A stretch of 64,000 nt of DNA from Mesorhizobium sp. B2-8-5. Lineage in GTDB: Bacteria; Pseudomonadota; Alphaproteobacteria; Rhizobiales; Rhizobiaceae. The stretch spans positions 1 to 64,000 of the forward strand of contig NZ_CP083951.1 of the NCBI RefSeq assembly GCF_006440675.2, written 5' to 3'. Below the pieces are notes generated by a model, which searched no databases, was not told where the DNA came from, and saw only the letters and a list, made by a program, of their open reading frames with translations. The translations under genes were made by a program, and so were the position numbers. This document shows, piece after piece, positions 38,729 to 46,506 of the stretch (positions are counted from its first letter, which is position 1; each line of letters begins with the position of its first letter).

Positions 38729-39223
38729 CTAGCGAAGATCGCGGCGCATGACAAGCGCGCCGGTCGGGCCGTGCTCGGTCGAGCGATAATAGTTCGGCCG
38801 ATGGCCGACCTGGCGGAAGCCGAGCCTGCGGTAAAGCCCGATCGCCGGCGTGTTGGTCTCGTCGACCTCGAGGAAGAGCGCCGCGGCGCGCTGCGTATGC
38901 AATTCGCGCAGCACCGCGTCCATCAATTGCCAGCCGAGCCCCTGGCGGCGATGCGTGCGGGCGACGGCCAAGGTCAGGATCTCGCCCTCGCCGGCCGCCA
39001 GCCGCGCGAGCACGAAGCCGACCGGCGGCTTGGAGCCTTGGCCGGTCTCACGCGCGGCATAGCCGAAGACCGTGTCCTGCTCGAGAAGTGCTGCGAATTC
39101 GCCGTCGGTCCAGGGCCGCACGAAATCCTCGCGATGCAGCACCGAAACAGCGGCGCTGTCGGCGACCGTCAACGGTTCCAGCGCATAGTCCCTGCGGCGC
39201 GGCTGAAAGAACGGTATGCGCAT
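38729..39223 (-). CDS. rimI: Ribosomal protein S18-alanine N-acetyltransferase RimI
   Basis: RimI is a GNAT that acetylates the N-terminus of ribosomal protein S18. The 164-residue product has the acetyl-CoA motif RRQGLGWQLMDAV near residue 95 and the FLEVDETNTPAIGLYRRLGFRQVGHRPNYYR segment typical of RimI. Its start overlaps the tsaB stop by one base (TGATG). The pairing with tsaB is conserved across bacteria. Confidence 0.9.
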   Translation of the reverse strand: MRIPFFQPRRRDYALEPLTVADSAAVSVLHREDFVRPWTDGEFAALLEQDTVFGYAARETGQGSKPPVGFVLARLAAGEGEILTLAVARTHRRQGLGWQLMDAVLRELHTQRAAALFLEVDETNTPAIGLYRRLGFRQVGHRPNYYRSTEHGPTGALVMRRDLR

Positions 39224-39912
39224 CAGGAATCGTTTCCCCTGTCCTGCCTTGGCAGAATGAAACCCGCCTGCGGCTTGGCGTCGGCGCCGCGCAGATAAAG
39301 CGGTTTGGGCTTTTCGCCCGGTTCCCTGGCCGAGGCCAGCCTGGCATAGGTCGCGATGTCGGCTGTGGCGGCAACGGGACCAGTTTCGAAGGCACGACCC
39401 GCCGCCTTGGCAATCTGCGGCGCGGCGGTCCCGACCAGGACCGCGTCGGCGCCGATGGCCATGGTCACTGCCTCGGAAAGCGCAGCTACGGAAGGTCCGT
39501 AAGTCTCGGCTAACGCTTTATCATAGAGCGCCGCATGAATTTCCTCGCGGCCGGCATCGAGCGCGGCAAGCACCGCGCGCCCGGGAAAGGCATTCGCAGC
39601 CTCCGCCGCCAGGGCTTCCAGCGTCGTCACGCCGATCGCCGGGATTTTCAGCGCCAGCGCCAGGCCGCGCGCGGTCGAGACGCCGACGCGCAGGCCGGTG
39701 AAGGAGCCGGGTCCGATCGAGACGGCAACAGCGTTGAGGTTCGGGTAGCCGATCCCGCCGGCTTGCAGGGCCGTCTCGATGACGGCCATCAGATGCTCCG
39801 CATGCCCCTTGCCGAGGTCGCGCACCTCACGGCCAAGCTCCTTCCCCGCGCCTGCATCATAGACGCAGGCAGCGCAGAGACTGGCGGCGCAGTCGATGGC
39901 GAGCAGCTTCAT
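39223..39912 (-). CDS. tsaB: tRNA threonylcarbamoyladenosine protein TsaB
   Basis: TsaB forms the TsaBDE complex that completes the t6A37 modification of tRNA. The 229-residue product begins MKLLAIDCAASLCAACVYDAG, has the IGPGSFTGLRVGVSTARGLALAL motif and the AALDAGREEIHAALYD segment typical of the family. It is first in the tsaB-rimI-plsC-miaB block. tsaD and tsaE are not in this window. Confidence 0.94.
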   Translation of the reverse strand: MKLLAIDCAASLCAACVYDAGAGKELGREVRDLGKGHAEHLMAVIETALQAGGIGYPNLNAVAVSIGPGSFTGLRVGVSTARGLALALKIPAIGVTTLEALAAEAANAFPGRAVLAALDAGREEIHAALYDKALAETYGPSVAALSEAVTMAIGADAVLVGTAAPQIAKAAGRAFETGPVAATADIATYARLASAREPGEKPKPLYLRGADAKPQAGFILPRQDRGNDS

Positions 39913-40048
39913 ATAGGCAACTTCATATGGCCATTAATGAACTGGATCGAAACACAATTCCCTCTGCCCGGCATAGGCCGCCGCCGCAAGAGCCAAGGCG
40001 GAGAAATGTTAAGCGGCTTTGCTTCCCTGCAGCGCCAGGACCTTGTTG

Positions 40049-41161
40049 TCAGGCAGAGGCCGCGATGCGCAGCATGTGGTTGTCCCAGACATAGTCCGGC
40101 TCGGAACGGGTCGAGCCGGCGCCGCCGACGATCTCGCCGGCGCCGGTCGTTGCCATGAAGCCAGCGCCGTCGGGCGCGAGGCCGCAGACCTCGACCAGCG
40201 ATCTGGTCGCGACCACGCGTCCGCTGGCGGCGTCGAGGACGGCCAGCGAATTGCCTTCCGGCGAAGTGATGGCGACCGTACCTGTGGCGGCATTGGCGGC
40301 GACCGAGCCGATATAATTGCGGAAGCCGGAGAGCACATCCTGCGGCATCTCCAAGAGCTCGAGCTCCTTGCCGCGCGCGGCGCGGCCGACCAGCGCGGGG
40401 CGGTCGGTCGCCGGCCCGCGATATTGGCAGCCGAACCAGACGGTGCCCGCCTGGTCGCGATCCATGTGGCGGATCGACAGCTGATGCAGCGCCGGCGGCA
40501 ATTCGTGCTTTTCGATCAGGTCGCCGGTGACGCGGTCTACGAGCGTATAGGACGGCTTCATCGTCGCGATGTTGAGCTCGGCCCGGCCATAGTCGGGATG
40601 GGTTTCGATGCCGCCATTGGCGATGGCTAAAGTGCGGCCATCGCCGAGCAGGAGCAGCTCATGCGGCCCCATGCCATAGGTCGGGAATTCGCCGATGCGA
40701 TTGAATTTCTCCCGCGCATCGTAGACACCGACGACACCTGCCGCATTGTCGAAATCGTTCTCGGTCGCATAGAGCAAGGCGCCGTCGGGCGAGAACACGC
40801 CATGGCCGAAGAAATGCCGGCCGGCGATGCTGGCGATGGTCAAGGGCTTGTCGCGGCCGGCTTGGTCGAAGACGACGGCGAAGGTGCCGGGCTGACGGGC
40901 GAAGACCACCGAACGCTTCGACACCGGATCGAAGGCGACGTCATGGCCGCGATCGGGCAGATCGACCGTATGCAGGATTTTTCCCGCCTCGGAGAGCACG
41001 GCGGCGCCGAAGCTGCCGTCACGCTTGACGAAGGCCGTGGCAAACACCGCGTCCGCGGCAAGCGTGTCGGCCCAGGCACGCGGCGCCATGGCGGCGGCAA
41101 AGCCGGCGCCCGCGGCGCGCAGGAAATCGCGGCGATCGATGAGCTTTGTACTCCACGCCAT
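40049..41161 (-). CDS. DUF1513 protein, predicted Tat-exported
   Basis: A 370-residue protein with an N-terminal twin-arginine signal (DRRDFLRAAGAGFAAAMAPRAWA), then a repeat-rich body typical of beta-propellers: GHDVAFDPVSKRSVVFARQPG, GHGVFSPDGALLYATEND, YGMGPHELLLLGDGRTLAIANGG, ITSPEGNSLAVLDAASG. DUF1513 proteins occur in imelysin operons across proteobacteria; their function is unknown. It is the last gene of the probable iron operon, three bases after the second imelysin, suggesting a periplasmic role in the same process. Confidence 0.88.
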   Translation of the reverse strand: MAWSTKLIDRRDFLRAAGAGFAAAMAPRAWADTLAADAVFATAFVKRDGSFGAAVLSEAGKILHTVDLPDRGHDVAFDPVSKRSVVFARQPGTFAVVFDQAGRDKPLTIASIAGRHFFGHGVFSPDGALLYATENDFDNAAGVVGVYDAREKFNRIGEFPTYGMGPHELLLLGDGRTLAIANGGIETHPDYGRAELNIATMKPSYTLVDRVTGDLIEKHELPPALHQLSIRHMDRDQAGTVWFGCQYRGPATDRPALVGRAARGKELELLEMPQDVLSGFRNYIGSVAANAATGTVAITSPEGNSLAVLDAASGRVVATRSLVEVCGLAPDGAGFMATTGAGEIVGGAGSTRSEPDYVWDNHMLRIAASA

Positions 41162-41164
41162 CGA

Positions 41165-42247
41165 TCAATCTCCGTCCAGCGACGAGAAGCCGGCGGTCAG
41201 GCCGAACTCGGCGGTCATCCTGGTGCCGATCAAGGTCGACAGGCTCGACGTGATCAGCGCGAAATGCTCGAGCTTGTCGCGCAGCGCTGGGTCCGCGAGC
41301 GCCTTGTCGATCGGACCGGTGATCGACTTCGCCGTCGCCACGCCGTTAGTGAGCTGGATGTGGATGGATTCGGCCATCCATTGCGCATCGGCGGGCAGCG
41401 CATCGCCGAGCTTGGAAGCCTGGAACAGTTGGTCGATGCCGGACAGGTTTGCGGCCAGCGAAGCCGTCGTGTTCTGCGAGCGCCAGTAGATCGCCTGCTT
41501 CGGCTTGTCGGCATCGGGCCTGGCGCCGAGAAAACCTTTCAGCCGCACATCGCGGATCATGTCCAGCTCGTTGATGAAGACACCGACCAGTTCCGTCACC
41601 GCTTCGTTGCCGTCACGGTAGAGCGGGTTCTTCGGCCCCGGATTGGCCCAGAGCGACGCAAAGCCGTCGGGCTTTTGCCAGGCGTCACGCACCTCGCCGG
41701 CCATCGTTTCGACGTTGCCGGCGACAGCCGAGCCATAAGCGCAGCGATAGGGATCGTCCTTCCTGGCGAGCGTTTCGGCGCCGTCGCCGTAAAGCACATA
41801 TTCGAGCCCGCCGAGGCCCTGCATGGCGACGCTCTTTTGCGCCAGTTGCGCTGGATCGGTGGCTGACGGATCCTTGGATGCCAGCGTGGACTGCACTTGC
41901 CTCAGGCCGATGCTCTTGCGGTCCGGCCAATAGAGCATTCGCTCCAGCCGGTTGTTCTCCTTGATCGGCCCGAAGGCGATGATCTCGGCCACCGACCAGG
42001 CCTCCACCGTGCCGGAAAACGCCGCGCGCGCCGCTTCGAGATTCTTTTCGGACGGCGCTTCGCAGAGCTGGTGCATCGCCTTGGTCAGGCCCGCCGCATG
42101 CTCGTCGAGGCTGGCATAGGCCGGGCGGACGAAACCATCGATCGCGCGGCCGATGACATCGGAGGCCTTCACCGCGGCCGATGCCGGCAGGGAGATCGCC
42201 AGAAAAAGCGGAAGGGCAAGGGTGGCGGCCAGGCGTTTCGACATCAA
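41165..42247 (-). CDS. Imelysin-family protein (second paralogue)
   Basis: A 360-residue periplasmic protein with a cleavable signal (LAATLALPLFLAISLPASAAV) and an imelysin/M75-type helical body. The imelysin GxHxxE motif is altered here: the matching segment reads MQGLGGLEYVLYG, keeping the Glu but not the His. In known operons a second paralogue with this change accompanies the classical one. Imelysins are thought to bind iron or haem-linked iron in the periplasm and despite the name are not clearly proteases. It overlaps the di-haem enzyme gene by four bases. Confidence 0.85.
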   Translation of the reverse strand: MMSKRLAATLALPLFLAISLPASAAVKASDVIGRAIDGFVRPAYASLDEHAAGLTKAMHQLCEAPSEKNLEAARAAFSGTVEAWSVAEIIAFGPIKENNRLERMLYWPDRKSIGLRQVQSTLASKDPSATDPAQLAQKSVAMQGLGGLEYVLYGDGAETLARKDDPYRCAYGSAVAGNVETMAGEVRDAWQKPDGFASLWANPGPKNPLYRDGNEAVTELVGVFINELDMIRDVRLKGFLGARPDADKPKQAIYWRSQNTTASLAANLSGIDQLFQASKLGDALPADAQWMAESIHIQLTNGVATAKSITGPIDKALADPALRDKLEHFALITSSLSTLIGTRMTAEFGLTAGFSSLDGD

Positions 42248-43848
42248 AGCGACTCCAGGAATTTAATCAGCGCGTCACGATCGGCCGCGGCGGCCCCGGC
42301 AAAGCGATCGCGCGCCTTCTGGCCTTCGCCGCCATGCCACAGGATCGCCTCGGCAAGCGAGCGGGCGCGGCCGTCATGCAGATAAAAAGCATTGCCGTTG
42401 ACTGTCGCGGTGAGCCCAATACCCCAGAGCGGCGGGGTGCGCCACTCGCTGCCGCTCGCTTCGCCGACCCGTTGCCCGTCGGCAAGGCCCTCGCCCATGT
42501 CGTGCAGCAGGAAGTCGGAATAAGGCCAGATCAGTTGGAAGGCCTGCGCCTTGTTGGGTGTGCCGCGCATGGTGACGAATTTCGGCGCGTGGCAGGAGAT
42601 GCAGCCCATTTCGTAGAACTGCTTCTTGCCGGCGAGCACGTCAGGTTTGTCGAGATCGCGCCGCGCCGGCACGGCCAGATTCTGCGAATAGAAGGTGACG
42701 AGGTCCATGACAGGGGGCGGCGCCTCGGCCGTGCCGAGGCGTTGCTGCACGCCGCTCGGCATGGCAAGGCAATCCGTCTGCGCCTTGGTGCAATCGCCCC
42801 AATGCTTCGGCATTTCCGGCGTGGAGATGCCGATATCGCCGGCAAAGGCATCGGCCGCCTGCTGGCGGATCGAGGCGGTCTGCGCCTTCCAGCCGAAGCG
42901 GCCCATGGTCACCGCGCCGCTCAGTTCGTCGCGCACGATGTTCGGCCGGCCCGAAATGCCGTCGCCGTCGCGGTCATCCGCATCGGCATGGGCGAGAATA
43001 TCGGCCGGCGCGATCTGCTCGATCAGGCCCAGCCCGATCATCGGCGGCGTCAGCCGAGGCGAGAGCGTGGTGCGCGGATCGAGTGGGCCGTAACCGAGAT
43101 TTTCGACCGAATAGCTTGGCTTGCGCAGCGCAACAACAGCGCCGTCGCCGAGCGTCACTTTTTGCTCCTGGTAATCGACGCGCATCCGGCCTTCGCCTTT
43201 GAGGCCCGGAACCGCAAGATCCTGCAGTTGCGCGCCATAGATGGAGTCGGGAAAGTTCAGCACCTTGTGGTCGGCAAGCGCGGCCTTTTCCTCGGCGCTG
43301 GCGGCGTCGCGCGCCAGCCGCAGGAACATAGACGTCGATCCGGCATCGCCTTCCGGCGGACGGCCGCGCCCGTCCTTCAGATGGCAATTCTGGCAGGCGC
43401 GCTCGTTGAACAGCGGGCCGAGCCCGTCCGAAGCCTGGGTCGAGGATGGCGACGACACCCAGTTCTTGCGGAACAGCGCGTTGCCGAGCTTGAAGCTGCC
43501 CTCTTCCTCAAAGGTGATGTTGGCGGAGGATTGCGAAAAGGCATCGCGGTTGACGTCCTTCCGCGACGTGCCGGCGCCGCCCTGCATCAGCTCGAACGGT
43601 TCGGGCCTGGTAAAGTCGGTCGTTGGCCTGGTGACTGCCAGAACCCGCGCCTGATCCTTCGGCGTCAGGTCGGTGCGGCTCGTCGGGAGAGCGGCTGGCT
43701 CACCGGCCATGGCGGGCGCGGAAAGCATGACCGCCAGCAAAAGCGACGCCCCGCTGCCGATCCGGTATCGCGGGATCTTCTGAAGCGGCAGGCCGTCGAT
43801 CGCGGCCCGCAGCGCGCGGCGCGAAAAATGATCTACGGGGCGCCGCAT
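42244..43848 (-). CDS. Di-haem oxidoreductase (DUF1111)
   Basis: A 534-residue exported c-type cytochrome with a signal sequence (about residues 30-49, SGASLLLAVMLSAPAMAGEP) and two CxxCH haem sites: CQNCH near residue 150 and CISCH near residue 390. The RPPEGDAGSTSMFLRL and DLHPLFN-like GPLFNERACQNCHLKDGRG segments mark DUF1111. The enzyme may oxidise or reduce iron in the periplasm; that role is inferred from its operon. It begins 12 bases after bfr and overlaps the second imelysin by four bases. Confidence 0.88.
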   Translation of the reverse strand: MRRPVDHFSRRALRAAIDGLPLQKIPRYRIGSGASLLLAVMLSAPAMAGEPAALPTSRTDLTPKDQARVLAVTRPTTDFTRPEPFELMQGGAGTSRKDVNRDAFSQSSANITFEEEGSFKLGNALFRKNWVSSPSSTQASDGLGPLFNERACQNCHLKDGRGRPPEGDAGSTSMFLRLARDAASAEEKAALADHKVLNFPDSIYGAQLQDLAVPGLKGEGRMRVDYQEQKVTLGDGAVVALRKPSYSVENLGYGPLDPRTTLSPRLTPPMIGLGLIEQIAPADILAHADADDRDGDGISGRPNIVRDELSGAVTMGRFGWKAQTASIRQQAADAFAGDIGISTPEMPKHWGDCTKAQTDCLAMPSGVQQRLGTAEAPPPVMDLVTFYSQNLAVPARRDLDKPDVLAGKKQFYEMGCISCHAPKFVTMRGTPNKAQAFQLIWPYSDFLLHDMGEGLADGQRVGEASGSEWRTPPLWGIGLTATVNGNAFYLHDGRARSLAEAILWHGGEGQKARDRFAGAAAADRDALIKFLESL

Positions 43849-43860
43849 TCCCGCATGTCC

Positions 43861-44346
43861 TTACTCCGCCTCGTTGGCCGAGTCGGCGTTGAGCTGGCCG
43901 TACTTTTCCTCGCCGATCGAGGCAAGCAGGTCGAGCTGAGTTTCCAGGAAGTCGATATGTCCTTCCTCGTCGGTCAAAAGGTCCTCGAACAGCTTCATCG
44001 AGACGAAATCGCCTTCCTCGTGGCAGATCTCGCGCGAGCGTTTGTAAGCGGTGCGCGCGTCATATTCGCCGGCCAGATCGGATTCGAGCACTTCCTTGAC
44101 GTTCTGGCCGATGCGCAACGGCGCGACGGACTGCAGATTGGGATGGCCTTCGAGGAAGATGATGCGCGCGATCAGCCTGTCGGCGTGATGCATTTCCTCG
44201 ATCGATTCCGCCCGCTCCTTCTTTGCCAGCTTGGTGTAGCCCCAATCCTCGAGCAGACGATAATGCACCCAGTACTGGTTGACGGCTCCAAGCTCCAGAA
44301 ACAGAGCTTCATTAAGCCGCTCGATGACCTGCGGTTCGCCTTTCAT
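43861..44346 (-). CDS. bfr: Bacterioferritin
   Basis: Bfr is the haem-containing 24-mer iron store. The 161-residue product is a four-helix ferritin with ferroxidase ligands Glu18 ([13 protein letters not shown]), Glu51 and His54 (EEMHH), and the haem-ligand Met52 in the expected place; the second site includes Glu in ICHEEGDF and EEGHIDFLE. It overlaps bfd by 35 bases. Irr usually represses bfr in low iron in rhizobia; here the only ICE box seen is upstream of the imelysin gene. Confidence 0.96.
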   Translation of the reverse strand: MKGEPQVIERLNEALFLELGAVNQYWVHYRLLEDWGYTKLAKKERAESIEEMHHADRLIARIIFLEGHPNLQSVAPLRIGQNVKEVLESDLAGEYDARTAYKRSREICHEEGDFVSMKLFEDLLTDEEGHIDFLETQLDLLASIGEEKYGQLNADSANEAE

Positions 44347-44623
44347 GGGGTCTGCTCCCGTATTGGACGCGCAAGCCTCTCACGCGGTCCAGGTGTGAAA
44401 CGATGTCCACGCCGCCCACCTCTGAGCGGGCGTGGTAGTTCTCGGTGACCCGAATGATCGTTTCCACCACATTTGGGAAACAGCCGCAACAGCGACCGCG
44501 CTTGCGCATCGCATGATAGACCTTCGCGGGCACGATCAGCTGCCAGGGATCCTCATCCAGCAGGCCGACGATCGTCTGCTCGATCTCCTTCTCGGTGATG
44601 ATGTTGCAATGGCAGATCAGCAT
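44312..44623 (-). CDS. bfd: Bacterioferritin-associated ferredoxin
   Basis: Bfd is a [2Fe-2S] protein that passes electrons to bacterioferritin so stored iron can be released. The 103-residue product has the family Cys pattern: Cys4 and Cys6 (ICHC) and Cys45/Cys48 (CCGC). It is longer than the 64-residue enterobacterial Bfd: after the domain a basic tail ([32 protein letters not shown]) extends into the bfr gene in another frame, a 35-base overlap. It follows two tandem palindromes after the imelysin gene. Confidence 0.9.
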   Translation of the reverse strand: MLICHCNIITEKEIEQTIVGLLDEDPWQLIVPAKVYHAMRKRGRCCGCFPNVVETIIRVTENYHARSEVGGVDIVSHLDRVRGLRVQYGSRPHERRTAGHRAA

Positions 44624-44674
44624 TCACTTGCTCTGGCTGACGGCGCCGGCCACGGCGCCGCTTGGATTATTTGT

Positions 44675-44727
44675 TAGTCGGGCATGATCTTGTCCAAAAA
44701 CCGGTATCCACTTTTTGGGATCATGCC
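44675..44727. repeat. Palindromic repeat, tandem copy 1
   Basis: Arms GGCATGATC and GATCATGCC enclose a GTCCAAAAACCGGTATCCACTTTTTGG core. A second copy follows at 44735-44788 in direct orientation with a 60-base period. The pair lies between the imelysin and bfd genes, within the probable operon. Confidence 0.85.
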
Positions 44728-44734
44728 TGTTTCC

Positions 44735-44788
44735 TAGTCGGGCATGATCTCGTCCAAAAAACCGGTATCCACTTTTTGGGATCATGCC
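44735..44788. repeat. Palindromic repeat, tandem copy 2
   Basis: Same element as 44675-44727, one base longer in the A run. Each copy can fold into a hairpin on the transcript and could attenuate the operon or set relative bfd-bfr levels. Confidence 0.85.
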
Positions 44789-44795
44789 CTGGACC

Positions 44796-46085
44796 TTACT
44801 TGAACACCTTGTCGGGAGCGTCCAGGCTGTCGGAGCCCTCGAAGGCGATCTGGTTCAGCTTGAGCGAGCCGACGGCGCGCTCGATCGACTTGGTCTGGTC
44901 GATCAAGGCGTCGATTGCCGCCTGGACGGTAGCGTTGCCTTCGGTGTTGCCTTCGGCGATCTGCTGGTCATAGGCCTCGCCGGCCAGCGCGCGCGCCTGG
45001 ATGGCCTCCATCTTGGCGATGGTGGTGTCGAGCTTGCCCGACAGTTCCTTGTCGATCGCCGGATCGGCGGCCTTCACCATGTCGGCCACCGACGGACCCG
45101 AAACCACGGAGCCGTCGAGCCGCTTGTAGCTGGCATGGTAGGCGTCGCGGATGCCGACCGCGTCATAGAGATGCGAGATGTAGGTGTTGTCGGAGAAGCA
45201 GTCGTGCTCCTCTTCCGGATCGTGCAGCAAAAGGCCGAGCTTCATGCGCTCGCCGGCCAGCTCGCCATAGGAGAGCGAGCCCATGCCGGTGAAGATGGTG
45301 GAGATGCCGGCATTCGCATCGCCGTCGGTGAGGGTCTTGCGCGCGGCGCCGTCCTCCTTCCAGTTGCCGACCATTTCCTGCAGGTCGGACACCAGAAGAT
45401 CGCTCGCCGATTTCAGATATTCGGCGCGACGGTCGCAATTGCCATTGCTGCAATTCTTGAGGTCGTAGTCGGTAAAGGGCCGCTCGCCGGCGCCCGGGCC
45501 TGTGCCGTGCAGGTCCTGGCCCCAGAGCAGGAATTCGATGGCGTGATAGCCGGTCGCGACATTGGCTTCGACGCCGCCGGCCTCCTGCAGCGTGCCCGAA
45601 AGGAACTCCGGCGTCAGCTTCGAGGCGTCGACCTTCTTGCCGTTGATCTCGATTTCCTTGTTGGCGATGACGTTGGCCGTATAGAGCGCGTTTTCGTCCG
45701 ACTCGCTGCCATAGCTCTTGGCGACATAGTCGATCAGGCCCTCATCCAGCGGCCACGAATTCACCTTGCCTTCCCAGTCGTCGACGATCTTGTTGCCGAA
45801 GCGGTAGACCTCGGTCTGCTGGTAGGGAATGCGCGCGGCCTTCCAGGCTTCGCGCGCGGCGTTCAACGTGTCGGCCGAGGGGCTGGCGATGAGTGCGTCC
45901 ACCGCCTTGTCCAGCGCCTGCGCCGTGGTCAGCGAATCCTCGTATTTGGCCAGTGCGATGTCGGCATAGGTCTTGATCACCGCCTTCGCGTCGGTCTCGG
46001 CTTTCGCCGGCAACACGAAAACCGCCGCCGTCAGTGCAGCCGTGGCGCAGATCGCAGCCAGCCTGCCGCCATTACGTGCCGTCAT
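44796..46085 (-). CDS. Imelysin-family iron-regulated protein
   Basis: A 429-residue periplasmic protein with signal peptide (AAICATAALTAAVFVLPAKAE). It has the classical imelysin motif GYHAIEFLLWGQD (GxHxxE) near residue 195 and a second helical repeat; the overall size matches iron-regulated imelysins (IrpA, ICMP) that bind iron in periplasmic uptake systems. The ATG at 46085 follows a GGAGAAGGAT Shine-Dalgarno; the upstream reading frame (to 46205) is not supported. It leads the probable iron operon and lies downstream of an ICE palindrome at 46338. Confidence 0.93.
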   Translation of the reverse strand: MTARNGGRLAAICATAALTAAVFVLPAKAETDAKAVIKTYADIALAKYEDSLTTAQALDKAVDALIASPSADTLNAAREAWKAARIPYQQTEVYRFGNKIVDDWEGKVNSWPLDEGLIDYVAKSYGSESDENALYTANVIANKEIEINGKKVDASKLTPEFLSGTLQEAGGVEANVATGYHAIEFLLWGQDLHGTGPGAGERPFTDYDLKNCSNGNCDRRAEYLKSASDLLVSDLQEMVGNWKEDGAARKTLTDGDANAGISTIFTGMGSLSYGELAGERMKLGLLLHDPEEEHDCFSDNTYISHLYDAVGIRDAYHASYKRLDGSVVSGPSVADMVKAADPAIDKELSGKLDTTIAKMEAIQARALAGEAYDQQIAEGNTEGNATVQAAIDALIDQTKSIERAVGSLKLNQIAFEGSDSLDAPDKVFK

Positions 46086-46506
46086 TATCCTTCTCCAGTT
46101 CCTTGGAAATTCAACAATAGGCGCATGTGTCCACCCGCGCCGAGGCATGAGCATGCCGGGAAAAATGGTGGCCGCGCCGATGCGCGGTTCGCGATAAAAA
46201 GACACCCACTTGCCTCCAATCGAAAGGGTTCAAGGCCCAGCCATCAAAGGGATGCGCTTCGCGCGCAGCTCTCCATAAAGCGATGGAGAGGCCTGGAGTC
46301 AACCGGCGCGGCAGAAAAAATTCAATTGAAACAATACTTTAGAATTATTCTAAACTAGGATTATCAACTTTAAGACGATCGCCCGACCGGGAGACCGGAT
46401 TGACAGGCAGCCGTTCTGGGTGCGACCCGGACGCCTGCCCTTGCGGCGGCGGCAGACAATCGCCACTTGGCGCAAGAGCCTAGAGTTCCAAGACAAAAGG
46501 ATTGCG
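46086..46506. promoter_or_regulatory. Divergent control region of the iron operon
   Basis: This 420-base gap separates the imelysin operon (minus) and the FAD reductase (plus). It holds the ICE box at 46338-46354 and a possible plus-strand promoter: TTGAAA at 46326-46331 and TCTAAA at 46349-46354, 17 bases apart. No credible gene was seen in it. The region is AT-rich around the box. Confidence 0.6.
46338..46354. promoter_or_regulatory. Irr-type ICE palindrome
   Basis: TTTAGAATTATTCTAAA is a perfect seven-base inverted repeat with a three-base spacer, matching the rhizobial iron control element bound by Irr as known to me. It is 253 bases upstream of the imelysin start and 153 upstream of the FAD reductase. 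It overlaps the predicted -10 of a plus-strand promoter. irr is in this window at 9230. Confidence 0.8.

Noticed and set aside
42181..44448. 755-codon plus-strand frame opposite the di-haem enzyme and bfr
   Set aside because: Fully antisense to well-supported genes; composition is typical of a GC-rich shadow frame.
44624..44674. A separate ICE box or promoter just before bfd
   Set aside because: No TTTAGAA/TTCTAAA-like word or clear promoter was found in this short gap, which supports but does not prove transcription from the imelysin promoter.
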